Origin: Methanomicrobiales archaeon
GTDB taxonomy: Archaea; Halobacteriota; Methanomicrobia; Methanomicrobiales; JACTUA01
DNA: 64,000 nt
Direction: 5' to 3'
Assembly: GCA_015660865.1 (NCBI GenBank)
Contig: JACTUA010000006.1
Span: 1-64,000 of the forward strand
Under the pieces are notes generated by a model that saw nothing but the letters and a program-made list of their open reading frames with translations, was not told where the DNA came from and did not search any database. Positions 24,767-34,334 of this stretch are shown here, piece after piece. A program made the position numbers and the translations under genes. Position 1 is the stretch's first letter, and each line of letters begins with the position of its first letter.

Positions 24767-26008
24767 TTATTTGTTGATTCTGCTAATAATTTTCTGATAC
24801 ACCTCCAATTCTTGTTTTAATCGAAAATCCCAACTTCTTTGTTGAATTATTGTATTTCTAGCATTAAGTCCTAAAAATTCACGGAATTTTTCATTTTGAT
24901 ATAATAATTTTAAATTATCGACAAACCCTTCAATATCTCCGGGTTTCGAAATAAGACAATTTTCTTTATGCGTTAATATTCCCTTATTATTGTGAAAAAA
25001 TATAACAACAGGTTTTGCACATGCCATAGCTTCCTGGATAGATCGATTAATATTGCTGATCAGGGATGTTCCGATGATTACATCCGATGATAACATTTCA
25101 TTCCTTGTATCTTCGATACTAAGGCTACCTAAAAAGAGAACATTTTCTTGGATTCCCATCTCTTTGACAAATTCTTTTAATTGGTCCATTTCACTACCCG
25201 TACCTGCTATTTTTAATTTTAAATTTTTTGGCCGAGTGAGCAATTTGAAAAATTTTTCAAATATAACTATTCCTAGATCAACTCTTTTCGATTGTTCTAA
25301 TCGATGTGGGGATAGTATAATAAATCCATTCTTTTTTTCGACAATATTTAAAGGCGAATATAGATCTGTATCAATGGCATGAAAGACAATTTTGAATTGA
25401 ATGTTATTATTCTGAAGTAAGGCGAATAGTGAATCACTCAAGGTTCCATCGTCAAGAAGTAACACAAAATTTGGCTTAAAATATCTTAAAATACCTTTTC
25501 GAAAAATGATCGTAAACAATTTGGACCGAATTGGTACATCTTCATTTAACGGGTTCCCATGGGTCATTATCACAACCGGAATAGTAATTCGCTCTATTTT
25601 TAAAAATAAATTAATAATTATCCCTAGGTCGAATCTATGGATATGAATTATGTCGATAGATTTATGACTTTTATTTAGTTCGATTATTGCCTTGGTAATA
25701 TTATACGCATAAAAAATAAGATTTAATGTTGAAACACCAGGAATTTTGCTCCATTGTTGATTTTGGATTAAATTATATCTAATTCGCGTGATGGGTACTA
25801 AGAACTCATCATCAAATTTTGAATATTCAGCGTTTTCATATATAGGGCAGATTAGAGTTTGTTTCGCAATAAAAGGATCAATTTTATGAATCAATTCAAT
25901 AACATGAGTAACAGAGCCTCCTTGAATTGGGTAAAAATCAGTGACAATTCGTAATAGTGATATTGGAATTCTTTTATTTTGAATTTCCTTTTCCATTATT
26001 ATCTCCAA
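24767..26008 (-). CDS. GT4 family glycosyltransferase
   Basis: A 413-aa GT-B glycosyltransferase. The N-terminal half begins LLRIVTDFYPIQGGSVTHV, with the usual acceptor-side Gly-rich turn. The donor half starts near IILSPHRLEQSKRVDLGI, and IQEAMACAKPVVIF contains the E-x(7)-like nucleotide-sugar site (here with Q-E-A-M-A-C). SISNINRSIQ before it is slightly unlike the common S-x-x-E-G motif. Codon use is very AT-rich, as in the whole cluster. Donor and acceptor sugars are unknown. Confidence 0.85.
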   Translation of the reverse strand: MEIIMEKEIQNKRIPISLLRIVTDFYPIQGGSVTHVIELIHKIDPFIAKQTLICPIYENAEYSKFDDEFLVPITRIRYNLIQNQQWSKIPGVSTLNLIFYAYNITKAIIELNKSHKSIDIIHIHRFDLGIIINLFLKIERITIPVVIMTHGNPLNEDVPIRSKLFTIIFRKGILRYFKPNFVLLLDDGTLSDSLFALLQNNNIQFKIVFHAIDTDLYSPLNIVEKKNGFIILSPHRLEQSKRVDLGIVIFEKFFKLLTRPKNLKLKIAGTGSEMDQLKEFVKEMGIQENVLFLGSLSIEDTRNEMLSSDVIIGTSLISNINRSIQEAMACAKPVVIFFHNNKGILTHKENCLISKPGDIEGFVDNLKLLYQNEKFREFLGLNARNTIIQQRSWDFRLKQELEVYQKIISRINK

Positions 26009-26054
26009 TCCTTAAACATATTTGATATCATACTAAAACTATCGACAATATGGT

Positions 26055-27896
26055 TCATCCCAAATGAGGATTGAACTCATAAATCTTTAAATCATCATTT
26101 GAATAAATATTGTTATTATTTATACCATTAAAGAATCTTGAAAAATCCTGAGGAGTGTAACTCCATAAGTCTGAAAATTCAGGATTGACACGCTCATCAT
26201 AGAATCTCCCTTGTTTATTGAGAATAAAATAATATCGAGATTCTGAATAGAGTTGATTAAAACTTTCATTGGACTGATAACCGAAATGTTTAGGTAGAGG
26301 ATTTGTTTCATAATAAACAATGTTCACATTCGGTACATCGACCCCATAGAGTGCATCATGAAACCGTTTTTGTGAGAGTCCCAGTTCAAATATTTTGAGG
26401 GCCTCATCACGAAACGAAAAAAAGGTTCCCATACCCTTATAATCACTTTCAGTAACTTGTTGGTTTGAATTGCGGGTTAATGGGGATAAATAGAGGGTAA
26501 ATACAGAAAGATAAGTAAGAGCCATTATTATTCCTATGATAAATAAAATATGCAGCATTTTTTTAAGAGTCACATATTGAATATCCGATATTATATAAGC
26601 AAACCATCCTGCAATAATAAAAAATGAAAATACGACAGCAAAGTTGTAAATTCTTATAAATCCAAAAGATCCATTCACGAAAAGCATTGCTATTGCGAGA
26701 AAAAATAAAATAAAATAACTATATACAATTATTTGCATTATCTGCCATCGTTTCTTTTCGTCCTTATTTTGATTTCGATAAGTTGTGAAAATCCAAAAAA
26801 GCGCCATAAAAAAAAGAATGCCAATAATAATTTGGATTCCATAGGTATAAAATACGTGTCTTATTAAAAGAAAGGGATCTATGCCGTATTCTAAATAACT
26901 CATCTGTCGGGTAAATTCAGAAGTCATCCCACCATTACCTAAAATAGATTGAATAATCGGATTTACAGTCTTTATCAACGTATAAAGATACGAACTCCAA
27001 GAAAGAAAAAGAAGAACGAATATAAAAAATAAAAAGAAGGGAGAGAACTGAAAAGACAACTCTTTTCCTTTCAAATCTTTATAAATTATTAAAATTGCTA
27101 ATAAAATCATCGCAAGAACAGCTACCAATGGATGAAATAATGCCAATAAAACAGTGGTTAGTAAAATTGCAAAATGGAATGATTTTGATATGAAAGGGGA
27201 TATCATTCGGAAAATTAGATACAAGAAAAATGGAAAGAAAAGCAAAATTTGACAAAACGGGGCAAATGCCATAAAATTATTCCCGAAACAGAGAAGGGAA
27301 CCAAAAATAAGAGTAAGAAAAAAAACTTCTCTGCTTTTAGAGATTACCTTTGCCAATGGTATCCATGCAATAAGATAAAAACTTGAAAAATACAGTGGAA
27401 TTACATAGGTAATTTGCTCAATAGATAAATTGGTAAAGTATTGTAGTATTATCCCAAATATGTGATCAAGAGGATAATAATTGGAGCCAAGATTAGAATT
27501 TGTGATTATATCACGCATATATCCGATATGGGTTAAAACATCACCAGATCCATTTATGAAATACCCTCTCATTAAAGGGAGACTAAGAAGAATAAAATCT
27601 GCAGTAAAAATTAGCACAAAGCCAAATATCCAATTATTCTTTGTTTTTTCACTATGAAAAGCTGATAATAATAAAATGCTCTGGCCTGAAAATATAGCAA
27701 TTATGATGAATAACCAGAATATCCAGGGATAAGCATCATACAGAGAGAATTCATAACCTGAAATAGGGGGTGCTAGAAGAATGATTAATAGACAGAGAAG
27801 GATTAAAACAAATCCAAAAAGTGTCAATAATCTACAAATACGATTATATTCAATAGAGCCCCTGAATAAGTTACTCTGCGATTTTTTCAAGAACAT
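26055..27896 (-). CDS. Large polytopic membrane protein of the glycan cluster
   Basis: About 613 aa with 12 or more hydrophobic helices. A loop after the third helix reads FINGSGDVLTHIGYMRDI, with an Asp and His placed as in GT-C enzymes, whose catalytic Asp sits in the first outer loop. The C-terminal 110 residues are a soluble domain. It could be a GT-C transferase or a polymerase-like enzyme of glycan assembly; neither is proven. The start at 27896 is preferred, overlapping the end of the preceding GT4 gene by 26 bp. An earlier in-frame start at 27965 would overlap far more. Confidence 0.68.
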   Translation of the reverse strand: MFLKKSQSNLFRGSIEYNRICRLLTLFGFVLILLCLLIILLAPPISGYEFSLYDAYPWIFWLFIIIAIFSGQSILLLSAFHSEKTKNNWIFGFVLIFTADFILLSLPLMRGYFINGSGDVLTHIGYMRDIITNSNLGSNYYPLDHIFGIILQYFTNLSIEQITYVIPLYFSSFYLIAWIPLAKVISKSREVFFLTLIFGSLLCFGNNFMAFAPFCQILLFFPFFLYLIFRMISPFISKSFHFAILLTTVLLALFHPLVAVLAMILLAILIIYKDLKGKELSFQFSPFFLFFIFVLLFLSWSSYLYTLIKTVNPIIQSILGNGGMTSEFTRQMSYLEYGIDPFLLIRHVFYTYGIQIIIGILFFMALFWIFTTYRNQNKDEKKRWQIMQIIVYSYFILFFLAIAMLFVNGSFGFIRIYNFAVVFSFFIIAGWFAYIISDIQYVTLKKMLHILFIIGIIMALTYLSVFTLYLSPLTRNSNQQVTESDYKGMGTFFSFRDEALKIFELGLSQKRFHDALYGVDVPNVNIVYYETNPLPKHFGYQSNESFNQLYSESRYYFILNKQGRFYDERVNPEFSDLWSYTPQDFSRFFNGINNNNIYSNDDLKIYEFNPHLG

Positions 27897-28998
27897 GACG
27901 CCATCGTTCCACAGTCTTCTCAAACGTAAAATTCTCTTCCACAAACTGCCGTCCATTCTCCGCAATTCTTTCCAGGTCCGAAGAATTCAGGGCTCTAATC
28001 ACATTCGCCGCAATGCATCCCGGTGAGTTATTCTCCATAATAAACCCCGTCTTCCCATCTTGGATAATATCCGGAATCGCCCCAACCGGCGTTGCGAGCA
28101 CCGGTGTTTCGCAGGCCATAGCCTCGAGCATGATGTTCGGGAGACCCTCAGTGTAGGAGGGAAGAACGAGAAGCCGAAGCTGGTTTAGATGCCAGGGGAG
28201 ATTGTCATAGGAAACCCAACCGGGGAGGTTGACATGGGCAGTGAGTTTCTGCGCCTGTAGGAACACCTCAATACTATCTTTCAACGGCCCATCCCCCCCG
28301 ATGAGTACACAGAGATCTGTTCGGTCGTCAAGAATGGTAGGTAGGGACCGGACAAAGTTCTGAATGCCTTTCTCTTCACTCAAGCGCCCGATGTAACCGA
28401 TGAGTGGGGGGCGGGCGGATAAGGGCGTCGTGACGGCAAAGGTGTCGAAATCAAGGAAGTGTTGATGGGCGATGATAATCTTGTGACAGTAAGGTTCAAG
28501 TTTCCACTCAGAAATGAGTCTTGGGGTGTAAACTACAATTTTATCTGCCAATGCTGATTTAATTGCAGATAATATTTTAACTATATTCCTAAAGGGATCA
28601 TGAACGAATGTAGAATCTTTTATTGTTGAACCTAAAATCAAAATAATAACTTTCTTTTTCAGTAATTTTGCAATGAACATAACGATAATTTCACGTTCTC
28701 CACCAAAAATAATCCAATAATTAATTTTTTTCCCAACTTTTATTATTATCAAGGATGCTTTTATCTGACCATATAAATTTCTTATTACTTTCAAAACTGT
28801 ATTCCCAATTTTATAACTGACATCGTACACCTTGAAGCGAGACTCGTTTTTGAATTTTTTATACCCTTCATTACCGGTGACCAATACGAATTCTGTTGAA
28901 ATATTGAATAGTATTTCAACCAGATTTGACAATGGTATTACGCTAGCTTTTGCTATTGGCAATGTTAATATCCCTATTCTTAGTTTTCTCTCCTCCAT
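27871..28998 (-). CDS. GT4 family glycosyltransferase
   Basis: A 375-aa GT-B enzyme. The donor domain is classical: IGYIGRLSEEKGIQNFVRSL near residue 200, IGGDGPLKDSI, then LPSYTEGLPNIMLEAMACET, the EGLPNxxLEAMA motif that binds the nucleotide sugar, and GKTGFIMENNSPG. The N-terminal acceptor half is more divergent and AT-rich, whereas the C-terminal half has clearly higher GC. The base composition changes near 28550, so the gene may be a recombinant of two sources. It overlaps the following membrane-protein gene by 26 bp. Confidence 0.9.
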   Translation of the reverse strand: MEERKLRIGILTLPIAKASVIPLSNLVEILFNISTEFVLVTGNEGYKKFKNESRFKVYDVSYKIGNTVLKVIRNLYGQIKASLIIIKVGKKINYWIIFGGEREIIVMFIAKLLKKKVIILILGSTIKDSTFVHDPFRNIVKILSAIKSALADKIVVYTPRLISEWKLEPYCHKIIIAHQHFLDFDTFAVTTPLSARPPLIGYIGRLSEEKGIQNFVRSLPTILDDRTDLCVLIGGDGPLKDSIEVFLQAQKLTAHVNLPGWVSYDNLPWHLNQLRLLVLPSYTEGLPNIMLEAMACETPVLATPVGAIPDIIQDGKTGFIMENNSPGCIAANVIRALNSSDLERIAENGRQFVEENFTFEKTVERWRHVLEKIAE

Positions 28999-29052
28999 GG
29001 AAACTCTGTTTTATTTTCAAATTAAGTCATAATATCTTACACATTTTTTAAT

Positions 29053-30186
29053 TCAATGCTGTATTTGATTTTTATATAATTTTGAGATGTCTGAGAACAC
29101 TTTAAGATATTGTTCCGAAATTATTTCCCAATCTAAGTTCGTAAGAGTATACATCCTTGCATTCTTTGCGTGATCCGAATGCCCCGACTTCAAATAATTC
29201 AAAATTTCATCTGCGGCCTTTTGAATCTCACTAAAACGAACAACAATCCCGCAATCAGCATCTTGTACCATCTCCAGGTTCGGAATATCTGATACAATAC
29301 AGGGTAAACCCGTTGACATCGCCTCCAGAAGTGTCAAAGGTGTACCTTCATACTTTGAAGTCATAATAAAGTAATCAGAGCACGCATATAGATCAGGAAG
29401 TTCTTGGTTGTCCACATGACCTAAGAATTTGATCTTTTGGATCCCCATCTTCTTTGCAAGTCTCTGGGTAGAATCAAGGAGTTCCCCTTTTCCGGCAATA
29501 CAGAGCATAATCTTATCCAATTGTTTTTCAAGAACAGAAAAAACCTCTAGCATCATGTGGGGCTGCTTTTGCGGAGTCAGTCGTCCGACGCTTAAAAGAA
29601 TTACATCCTCTTCAGGAATCCCAAACTTTTTTCGAATGATATTTTTATTTTCTGAAGGATGGAATTTTTTTATATCGACCCCATTGGGTATGTAAATGAT
29701 TCGGTCTTTATCGATTCCGATTTCCGAAAGTTCACTGCAAACCGGTTGCCCAACACCAGAAAAGATTGTCGAAGATTTCATCCGTAACAAACAATTCCGC
29801 TCAATCAACGCCACGAGTTTTTTATATATACGCAGATAGGCAGAACTGCCTACCTGGAAAAGCGATTCACCATAATATGTTGTATGAATTGTTACAAGAC
29901 TGTGGTGAAAAGGATTTGATATGGTAAAAAATGGATTGTGGAGCCATACTGCATCATAGTTATTTTTTTTAAAAAAACGAGAGACTTGATACCAAAAATA
30001 AAGGAGGCCTATAATCCCCATTTTTTGTATAAGAGAATGACTCCCCAACTGTATATCTGGACCATTTGGTGAACAAACTGTACAATCCACACCGTTTTGT
30101 TTGAGTACTTTGACCACATTATAAACTACGTTGGCAATACCTGAACCATGAGGATAATATTCAGAGGCGCAGACAAGCAATTTCAT
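29053..30186 (-). CDS. GT4 family glycosyltransferase
   Basis: A 377-aa GT-B enzyme. It begins KLLVCASEYYPHGSGIANVV with the acceptor-side Gly loop. The donor half holds LLSVGRLTPQKQPHMMLEVF, IAGKGELLDS, FLGHVDNQELPDLYA, and MTSKYEGTPLTLLEAMSTGL, the EGxPLxLLEAM nucleotide-sugar motif. The IYIPNGVDIKKFHP junction is typical. It is one of three adjacent GT4 genes on the same strand with gaps of 50-90 bp, probably one transcription unit. Its sugar specificity is unknown. Confidence 0.9.
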   Translation of the reverse strand: MKLLVCASEYYPHGSGIANVVYNVVKVLKQNGVDCTVCSPNGPDIQLGSHSLIQKMGIIGLLYFWYQVSRFFKKNNYDAVWLHNPFFTISNPFHHSLVTIHTTYYGESLFQVGSSAYLRIYKKLVALIERNCLLRMKSSTIFSGVGQPVCSELSEIGIDKDRIIYIPNGVDIKKFHPSENKNIIRKKFGIPEEDVILLSVGRLTPQKQPHMMLEVFSVLEKQLDKIMLCIAGKGELLDSTQRLAKKMGIQKIKFLGHVDNQELPDLYACSDYFIMTSKYEGTPLTLLEAMSTGLPCIVSDIPNLEMVQDADCGIVVRFSEIQKAADEILNYLKSGHSDHAKNARMYTLTNLDWEIISEQYLKVFSDISKLYKNQIQH

Positions 30187-30272
30187 TCAATTTTTCACAC
30201 AATGATTTGTTGAGTGATAGTTTTTTATGATTATTATGGCATCGATATTTATTTGAAGCAATGGTGACCATT

Positions 30273-31430
30273 TCAATGGCTATTTTTTTGGATTAAACGC
30301 GTATATAGATCTAAATATTCATCAATTATTTTATCCCAAGTGTAATTATTTATGACCTTCTCCTTCCCTGTTGATGATAATCGATTCGCCAATTCATTAT
30401 CCTTTAACAATCTTATTATTGCATCTGCCAGTGCCTGTTCGTCCTGTGGCGGAACAAGTAAAGAAGACTCGCTAAAGTGATCTTTAATTCCAGGAATATC
30501 TGAAGCAATAACGGGTAATCCAAAATAATATGCCTCAAGTATTACTGTTGGAAGCCCTTCAGACAATGAGGGTACAATTAACATTTTTGAGGATTTATAG
30601 GCTTTAATTAAATCAACAAAAGAAATTTTCTCTAAAAATATAACAGTGTCCTCCATTTTATACTCAATTATAGCTTTTCTTATTGTCTCAAGCTGATCTC
30701 CTGACCCAACAATTAATAATTTTACTTTGCTTCCTAATTCAATCGAATTTAATATTGAAAATGCTTTTATGAGATAAATTATTCCTTTTCTGGCGGATAA
30801 TTCACCAACAAACAAAATTGGAACCGTATTTTCAAGCTTATATTTTATTATAAAATCTGATGTATCAATGGTATTGTGATATGAAAAGTCTTCTACACAA
30901 ATCGCATTAGGAATCACTGAAATTCTATTCCTATCCATTCCAAATGATGCAATAAATTTTGCATCGGAATCTGAAAGAACTACTGCGTGATCTGCATTTT
31001 TCAATAACCAGGAAAATATAAGTTTTTCATACATTCTGACGATAAAATTCCGATAACGATCACCAAATTTCATCTGGCCATGATGTGTTAATATTAGTGG
31101 TTTATTATCAACTTTTTTTAGGATGTGCCCGAATATAGCTGCAGAACTATAAAGCAAATGAACCTGAATAAGATCGAATTTTTTTATCTCATCTTTATGA
31201 GGGAATATAAAAGCGGGCACAAGAGGATTCCTTAATGGTTCAGCAATACTAGTAAATCTTCGAATTTTTGTTCCATCAATAATTTCAATTTTTTTTGTTC
31301 GAGGGATGTTGGATGTATAAATTTCAACATCATGACCTTTTTTCACTAAATATTTACTCAAATTTCCAACATATCGTTCAATTCCCCCAGTATGGGGTAA
31401 AAAATATGGAGTGATTTGAAGGATTTTCAT
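30273..31430 (-). CDS. GT4 family glycosyltransferase
   Basis: A GT-B enzyme of about 385 aa starting MKILQITPYFLPHTGGIERY. The interdomain ISVIPNAICVEDF, the donor-side ILFVGELSARKGIIYLIKAF and IVPSLSEGLPTVILEAYYFG (EGLPTxxLEA motif) are all in place. An in-frame GTG lies two codons upstream of the ATG used here; GAGGTGA sits too close to the ATG to decide. The gene is AT-rich like its neighbours. It is separated from the GT2 gene before it by about 140 bp and may have its own promoter. Confidence 0.88.
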   Translation of the reverse strand: MKILQITPYFLPHTGGIERYVGNLSKYLVKKGHDVEIYTSNIPRTKKIEIIDGTKIRRFTSIAEPLRNPLVPAFIFPHKDEIKKFDLIQVHLLYSSAAIFGHILKKVDNKPLILTHHGQMKFGDRYRNFIVRMYEKLIFSWLLKNADHAVVLSDSDAKFIASFGMDRNRISVIPNAICVEDFSYHNTIDTSDFIIKYKLENTVPILFVGELSARKGIIYLIKAFSILNSIELGSKVKLLIVGSGDQLETIRKAIIEYKMEDTVIFLEKISFVDLIKAYKSSKMLIVPSLSEGLPTVILEAYYFGLPVIASDIPGIKDHFSESSLLVPPQDEQALADAIIRLLKDNELANRLSSTGKEKVINNYTWDKIIDEYLDLYTRLIQKNSH

Positions 31431-31570
31431 AATCACCTCAAAGTTTTCATGAACATGATAGAGGCACTCGAATATTCATAACGGTACGTTTTTTAATTAG
31501 TCAAGTCGTTCCGATGACGATCGCTATCATAGATACTCGTGATGGAACCCATCAATCTTGGTGACTTCCA

Positions 31571-33013
31571 TCATGATCCAGCTATCTTCTGCCGTTTCAG
31601 GATTTGTACCAGGGTATTCAGGATGAGACCCGATATGATGAGCAGCAGCCCGAGTAACAGGAAAATGCCGCTTATAAAAGACGGCCCGTAGGGGAGTTCC
31701 TTCGTCGAATAATATACTGAAAATGCAAAGAATCCGAATATCAGCCCGAGGGTTGTGGCAATTGCCCCGGATATCCCGAAGGTCATCATCGGTCGTTCGT
31801 ACCCGATGAGGTTGATGAGGCTTCCCAGGACCTCGAGGCCATGAGAAAGGGGGTTCTGGCTGGAAGTGCTGGGGACATCGTACCTGACCTTGATCGGGAT
31901 TTCGTGGACTTGAAAGGCATTCACTTGAATACATGAAAGGATCTCTGAACCTGCACTCATACCATGGTTATGGATCCTGATGGCCTGAATTGCTTTCCGC
32001 CCGTATGCACGGTATCCGCTCTGTGAATCGCTGATCTCTGTTCTGCTGGCAAAACTGGTGAATTTATCCAGCACCTTCATCCCGAAACGGCGATAGAGCG
32101 GAATATGAGAACTATTGGCGATGAAGCGTGATCCGATGACGATGTCAGCTTTTCTCTCCTTCAGGGACCTGAGGAAATCGGGGATATATTTCGGGTCGTG
32201 CTGGCCATCTCCGTCCATGATGATCAGGATATCGAAATCATTCTGCCGGGCGTACTCGAAGCATGATTTCAGGGCCGCCCCGTATCCCATATTTTCCGGG
32301 TGGGAGAGGACCTTTGCCCCTGCCCGCTGTGCAACGGCAACGGTATCGTCGGTACTCCCGTCATTGACCACGAGTATCTCGTTGACACAGGACTGGGCAC
32401 GTAATATCAGGGATCCGATGGTCAGGGTTTCATTGAAGCAGGGGATAGCAAGAAGAATCCTTTTATCCGGATCGTTATCCGGCGAATCCTTGAATATTTC
32501 AAGGACCGGCCGTGATATTGCGATATTCTTCTGGAGGGCTTCGATTAATTGCCGGTAATTCGAGGATATCTTCGTCTCCGAAACTGGGATGTTGGCCGGT
32601 AGATCCTTCTCGGTGAGAGGGGGCTTGATCCCGTCATCATGGGAGACCGGGCTCCTCACCTTTGTCAAATCAGCTCTTCCCCAGACGATAGGATCGATGA
32701 GTGACGGGATATACTTCGTATCATGTACGCTCGTTCCATCTATCACCGCAACGACATCCATTTTGTCCTCAATGGCTTTCACGAAGGCGGGTGTGAGGAG
32801 AAAATCACCATTCGTCTTTTCATGGGACCGGAGGAGGGAAATCCGTGGATTGCCGGAGATCACCCTGGAAAAATCGGCAACATCGGATGAATTGCCATTA
32901 CTCACAACATAGACATGATCGACATAGGGGGGTATCGACGAGATTATGTCACTGTTTATTGGTGTCCCGTTATGTGCAGGAAGTATTAGCCCAATCCGAT
33001 TACGGGAATACAT
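31571..33013 (-). CDS. GT2 glycosyltransferase with tandem GT-A domains and membrane tail
   Basis: A 480-aa protein. Residues 1-100 resemble a shortened first GT-A domain (RIGLILPAHNGTPINSDIIS ... VVAVIDGTS). The full GT2 domain follows (about 185-400): LLAIPCFNETLTIGSLI, EILVVNDGSTDDTVAVAQRA, the DxD site IIMDGDGQHDPKYIP, and then FTSFASRTEISDSQSGYRAY. Two C-terminal helices (about 410-465) anchor it. It resembles dolichol-phosphate sugar synthases (Dpm1/GtrB-like), which load a sugar on a polyprenyl lipid. It is higher in GC than the four GT4 genes downstream. The upstream edge borders a broken GT2 fragment. Confidence 0.83.
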   Translation of the reverse strand: MYSRNRIGLILPAHNGTPINSDIISSIPPYVDHVYVVSNGNSSDVADFSRVISGNPRISLLRSHEKTNGDFLLTPAFVKAIEDKMDVVAVIDGTSVHDTKYIPSLIDPIVWGRADLTKVRSPVSHDDGIKPPLTEKDLPANIPVSETKISSNYRQLIEALQKNIAISRPVLEIFKDSPDNDPDKRILLAIPCFNETLTIGSLILRAQSCVNEILVVNDGSTDDTVAVAQRAGAKVLSHPENMGYGAALKSCFEYARQNDFDILIIMDGDGQHDPKYIPDFLRSLKERKADIVIGSRFIANSSHIPLYRRFGMKVLDKFTSFASRTEISDSQSGYRAYGRKAIQAIRIHNHGMSAGSEILSCIQVNAFQVHEIPIKVRYDVPSTSSQNPLSHGLEVLGSLINLIGYERPMMTFGISGAIATTLGLIFGFFAFSVYYSTKELPYGPSFISGIFLLLGLLLIISGLILNTLVQILKRQKIAGS

Positions 33014-33161
33014 GCGGAAAAGCCTCCTTTCGTGTTACGCTTTCGAACCGGCGGCCAGGGAGAATGCCTGACTGCTTCGCGGTAAGAACGATACCTCCAA
33101 TAACGAGCTCTTCATTGTATGCGGGGATGATGACATCGACGCCGTGGAGTCTCCAGTCCAT
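33000..33161 (-). pseudogene. Broken GT2 glycosyltransferase, N-terminal fragment
   Basis: The frame reads HGVDVIIPAYNEELVIGGIV then LTAKQ, an unmistakable first strand and helix of a GT2 enzyme. It then turns into unrelated residues and stops at 33000, overlapping the start of the intact GT2 gene. Only about 25 codons of the parent remain. The intact gene downstream begins with its own GT2 start, so this is the leftover of a second gene, probably lost by deletion. The ATG at 33161 or an upstream one at 33212 would be the original start. Confidence 0.55.
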
Positions 33162-33212
33162 GGGGTAAGTTGATTGGACTGTATCGGATTTGATAGAAAT
33201 AGATAGCGTCAT

Positions 33213-33642
33213 ATGGCATCCGAATTTAATTCTATTAAACTGGATTGATACTGGAGTTTCGGAATCCCAATTATGTTTTAATTGTATTTATATATTCCTC
33301 CATTCTATCGACGGTGAGATATGAATTTCTGCATCAGAGTTTTATTATATGAATCTTTTGTTATTTGACACTCCCAGATTTTTATAATTTAAAAGAAATT
33401 GAGTGGAACCAGCTCGGTAATGAAACTTTTTCCACCTCCTGATCCTGGTTCTGGATTGGACATAGATTTAAGAGCTCATTGTCGCGCGATTAAATAGATT
33501 AGATTATCAATTCGGGAATAGCCAGAGTTTCTTCGTCGACACCCCTCGCCTGGCCAAAGGAATAACCTGGTGAATCCGGGGATGAAAAGATATTCATTGA
33601 ATGCCTGAAAATTGGTACGATTACCTCCGGGCTTCGGTTCTT
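33213..33642. other. 430-bp AT-rich gap in the decaying edge of the glycan cluster
   Basis: No frame is convincing. It lies between two gene remnants (GT2 and wecB), so it is probably decayed coding DNA plus the promoter of the glycan cluster. Confidence 0.4.
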
Positions 33643-33837
33643 TCAGCCCGGTAATCCTTCACAGAAATTCACGATCCGCTCTCCTGCATGTCCATCACCG
33701 AAGGGATTCTTTCAGTTCCGATCCCGTGAGGACATGGTTCGGGAGGCTTCAAGGATCCGGACTGGATCGGTCCCTGCGAGTATGTTGCTCCCCGCATCGA
33801 TGGTCTCTGGCCGCGTGCCAAGAATGATGGTGATCAT
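33643..33837 (-). pseudogene. wecB: wecB remnant (UDP-GlcNAc 2-epimerase), internal deletion and stop
   Basis: On the minus strand the frame starts MITIILGTRPETI, the N terminus of UDP-N-acetylglucosamine 2-epimerases. It then jumps to DAGSNILAGTDPVRILEASR, the C-terminal region (usually xAGTNxLVGTDPxRI). After RDRN an in-frame TGA replaces the usual Trp codon, and KNPFGDGHAGERIVNF, the end of the enzyme, continues in the same frame. Most of the gene is therefore deleted and the rest has a nonsense codon. The enzyme makes UDP-ManNAc for surface glycans, consistent with the neighbouring cluster. Confidence 0.8.
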
Positions 33838-34334
33838 AGGGAATAGGTATGGGTGATGGCGGGTATGCTGATCGCCTCTGAGAAGGTCTCCTCGTATCCG
33901 TCGGGGAACTGGACCTTCGTGACGGTCGGGGAGAAATCAGGGCTTATCAGGGGTGCAAACCAGTAGGATTCAAGAACCCTTTCCGCTGCCGCAAAGGACA
34001 GGGCAGGAGTTGTCAGGGTTGTTACCCCGTCGGATTTTTCTACCCTTGCAAAGGCCTCCACAGTGAGACTGATGGAGTCCGTTCCCGCCGATTGGACATA
34101 GACCGGCCTGTGGAGGTTCTCCTCGAGGACCCGCTGAACCTCAAAGGCCGGATCAGCGATCCTCGTGAAGACTGCAAAGTACTCCAGCCATGAGAGGTGG
34201 TAGGTGAATGCCACATTGGCATTGCCGTCCTGATCAAGAGAGATTGTGAGGGTGTCAGCCTGGAACGCGAGAGCGGGATACGCTACGGTGGAAAGAAGCA
34301 GGAGAGCTGCGAGGATAACGGCGGTTTTCTTCAT
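33834..34334 (-). CDS. Secreted protein, function unknown
   Basis: A 166-aa exported protein. The ATG at 34334 follows AGGTGAT with good spacing and begins MKKTAVILAALLLLSTVAYP, a clean signal peptide ending ALA. A longer frame to 34391 lacks such support. The mature part (about 140 aa) is β-rich with no Cys and no anchor: TLTISLDQDGNANVAFTYHL recalls methanogen secreted domains of unknown function. Its stop lies within 4 bp of the wecB remnant's start codon. No function can be given. Confidence 0.72.
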   Translation of the reverse strand: MKKTAVILAALLLLSTVAYPALAFQADTLTISLDQDGNANVAFTYHLSWLEYFAVFTRIADPAFEVQRVLEENLHRPVYVQSAGTDSISLTVEAFARVEKSDGVTTLTTPALSFAAAERVLESYWFAPLISPDFSPTVTKVQFPDGYEETFSEAISIPAITHTYSL

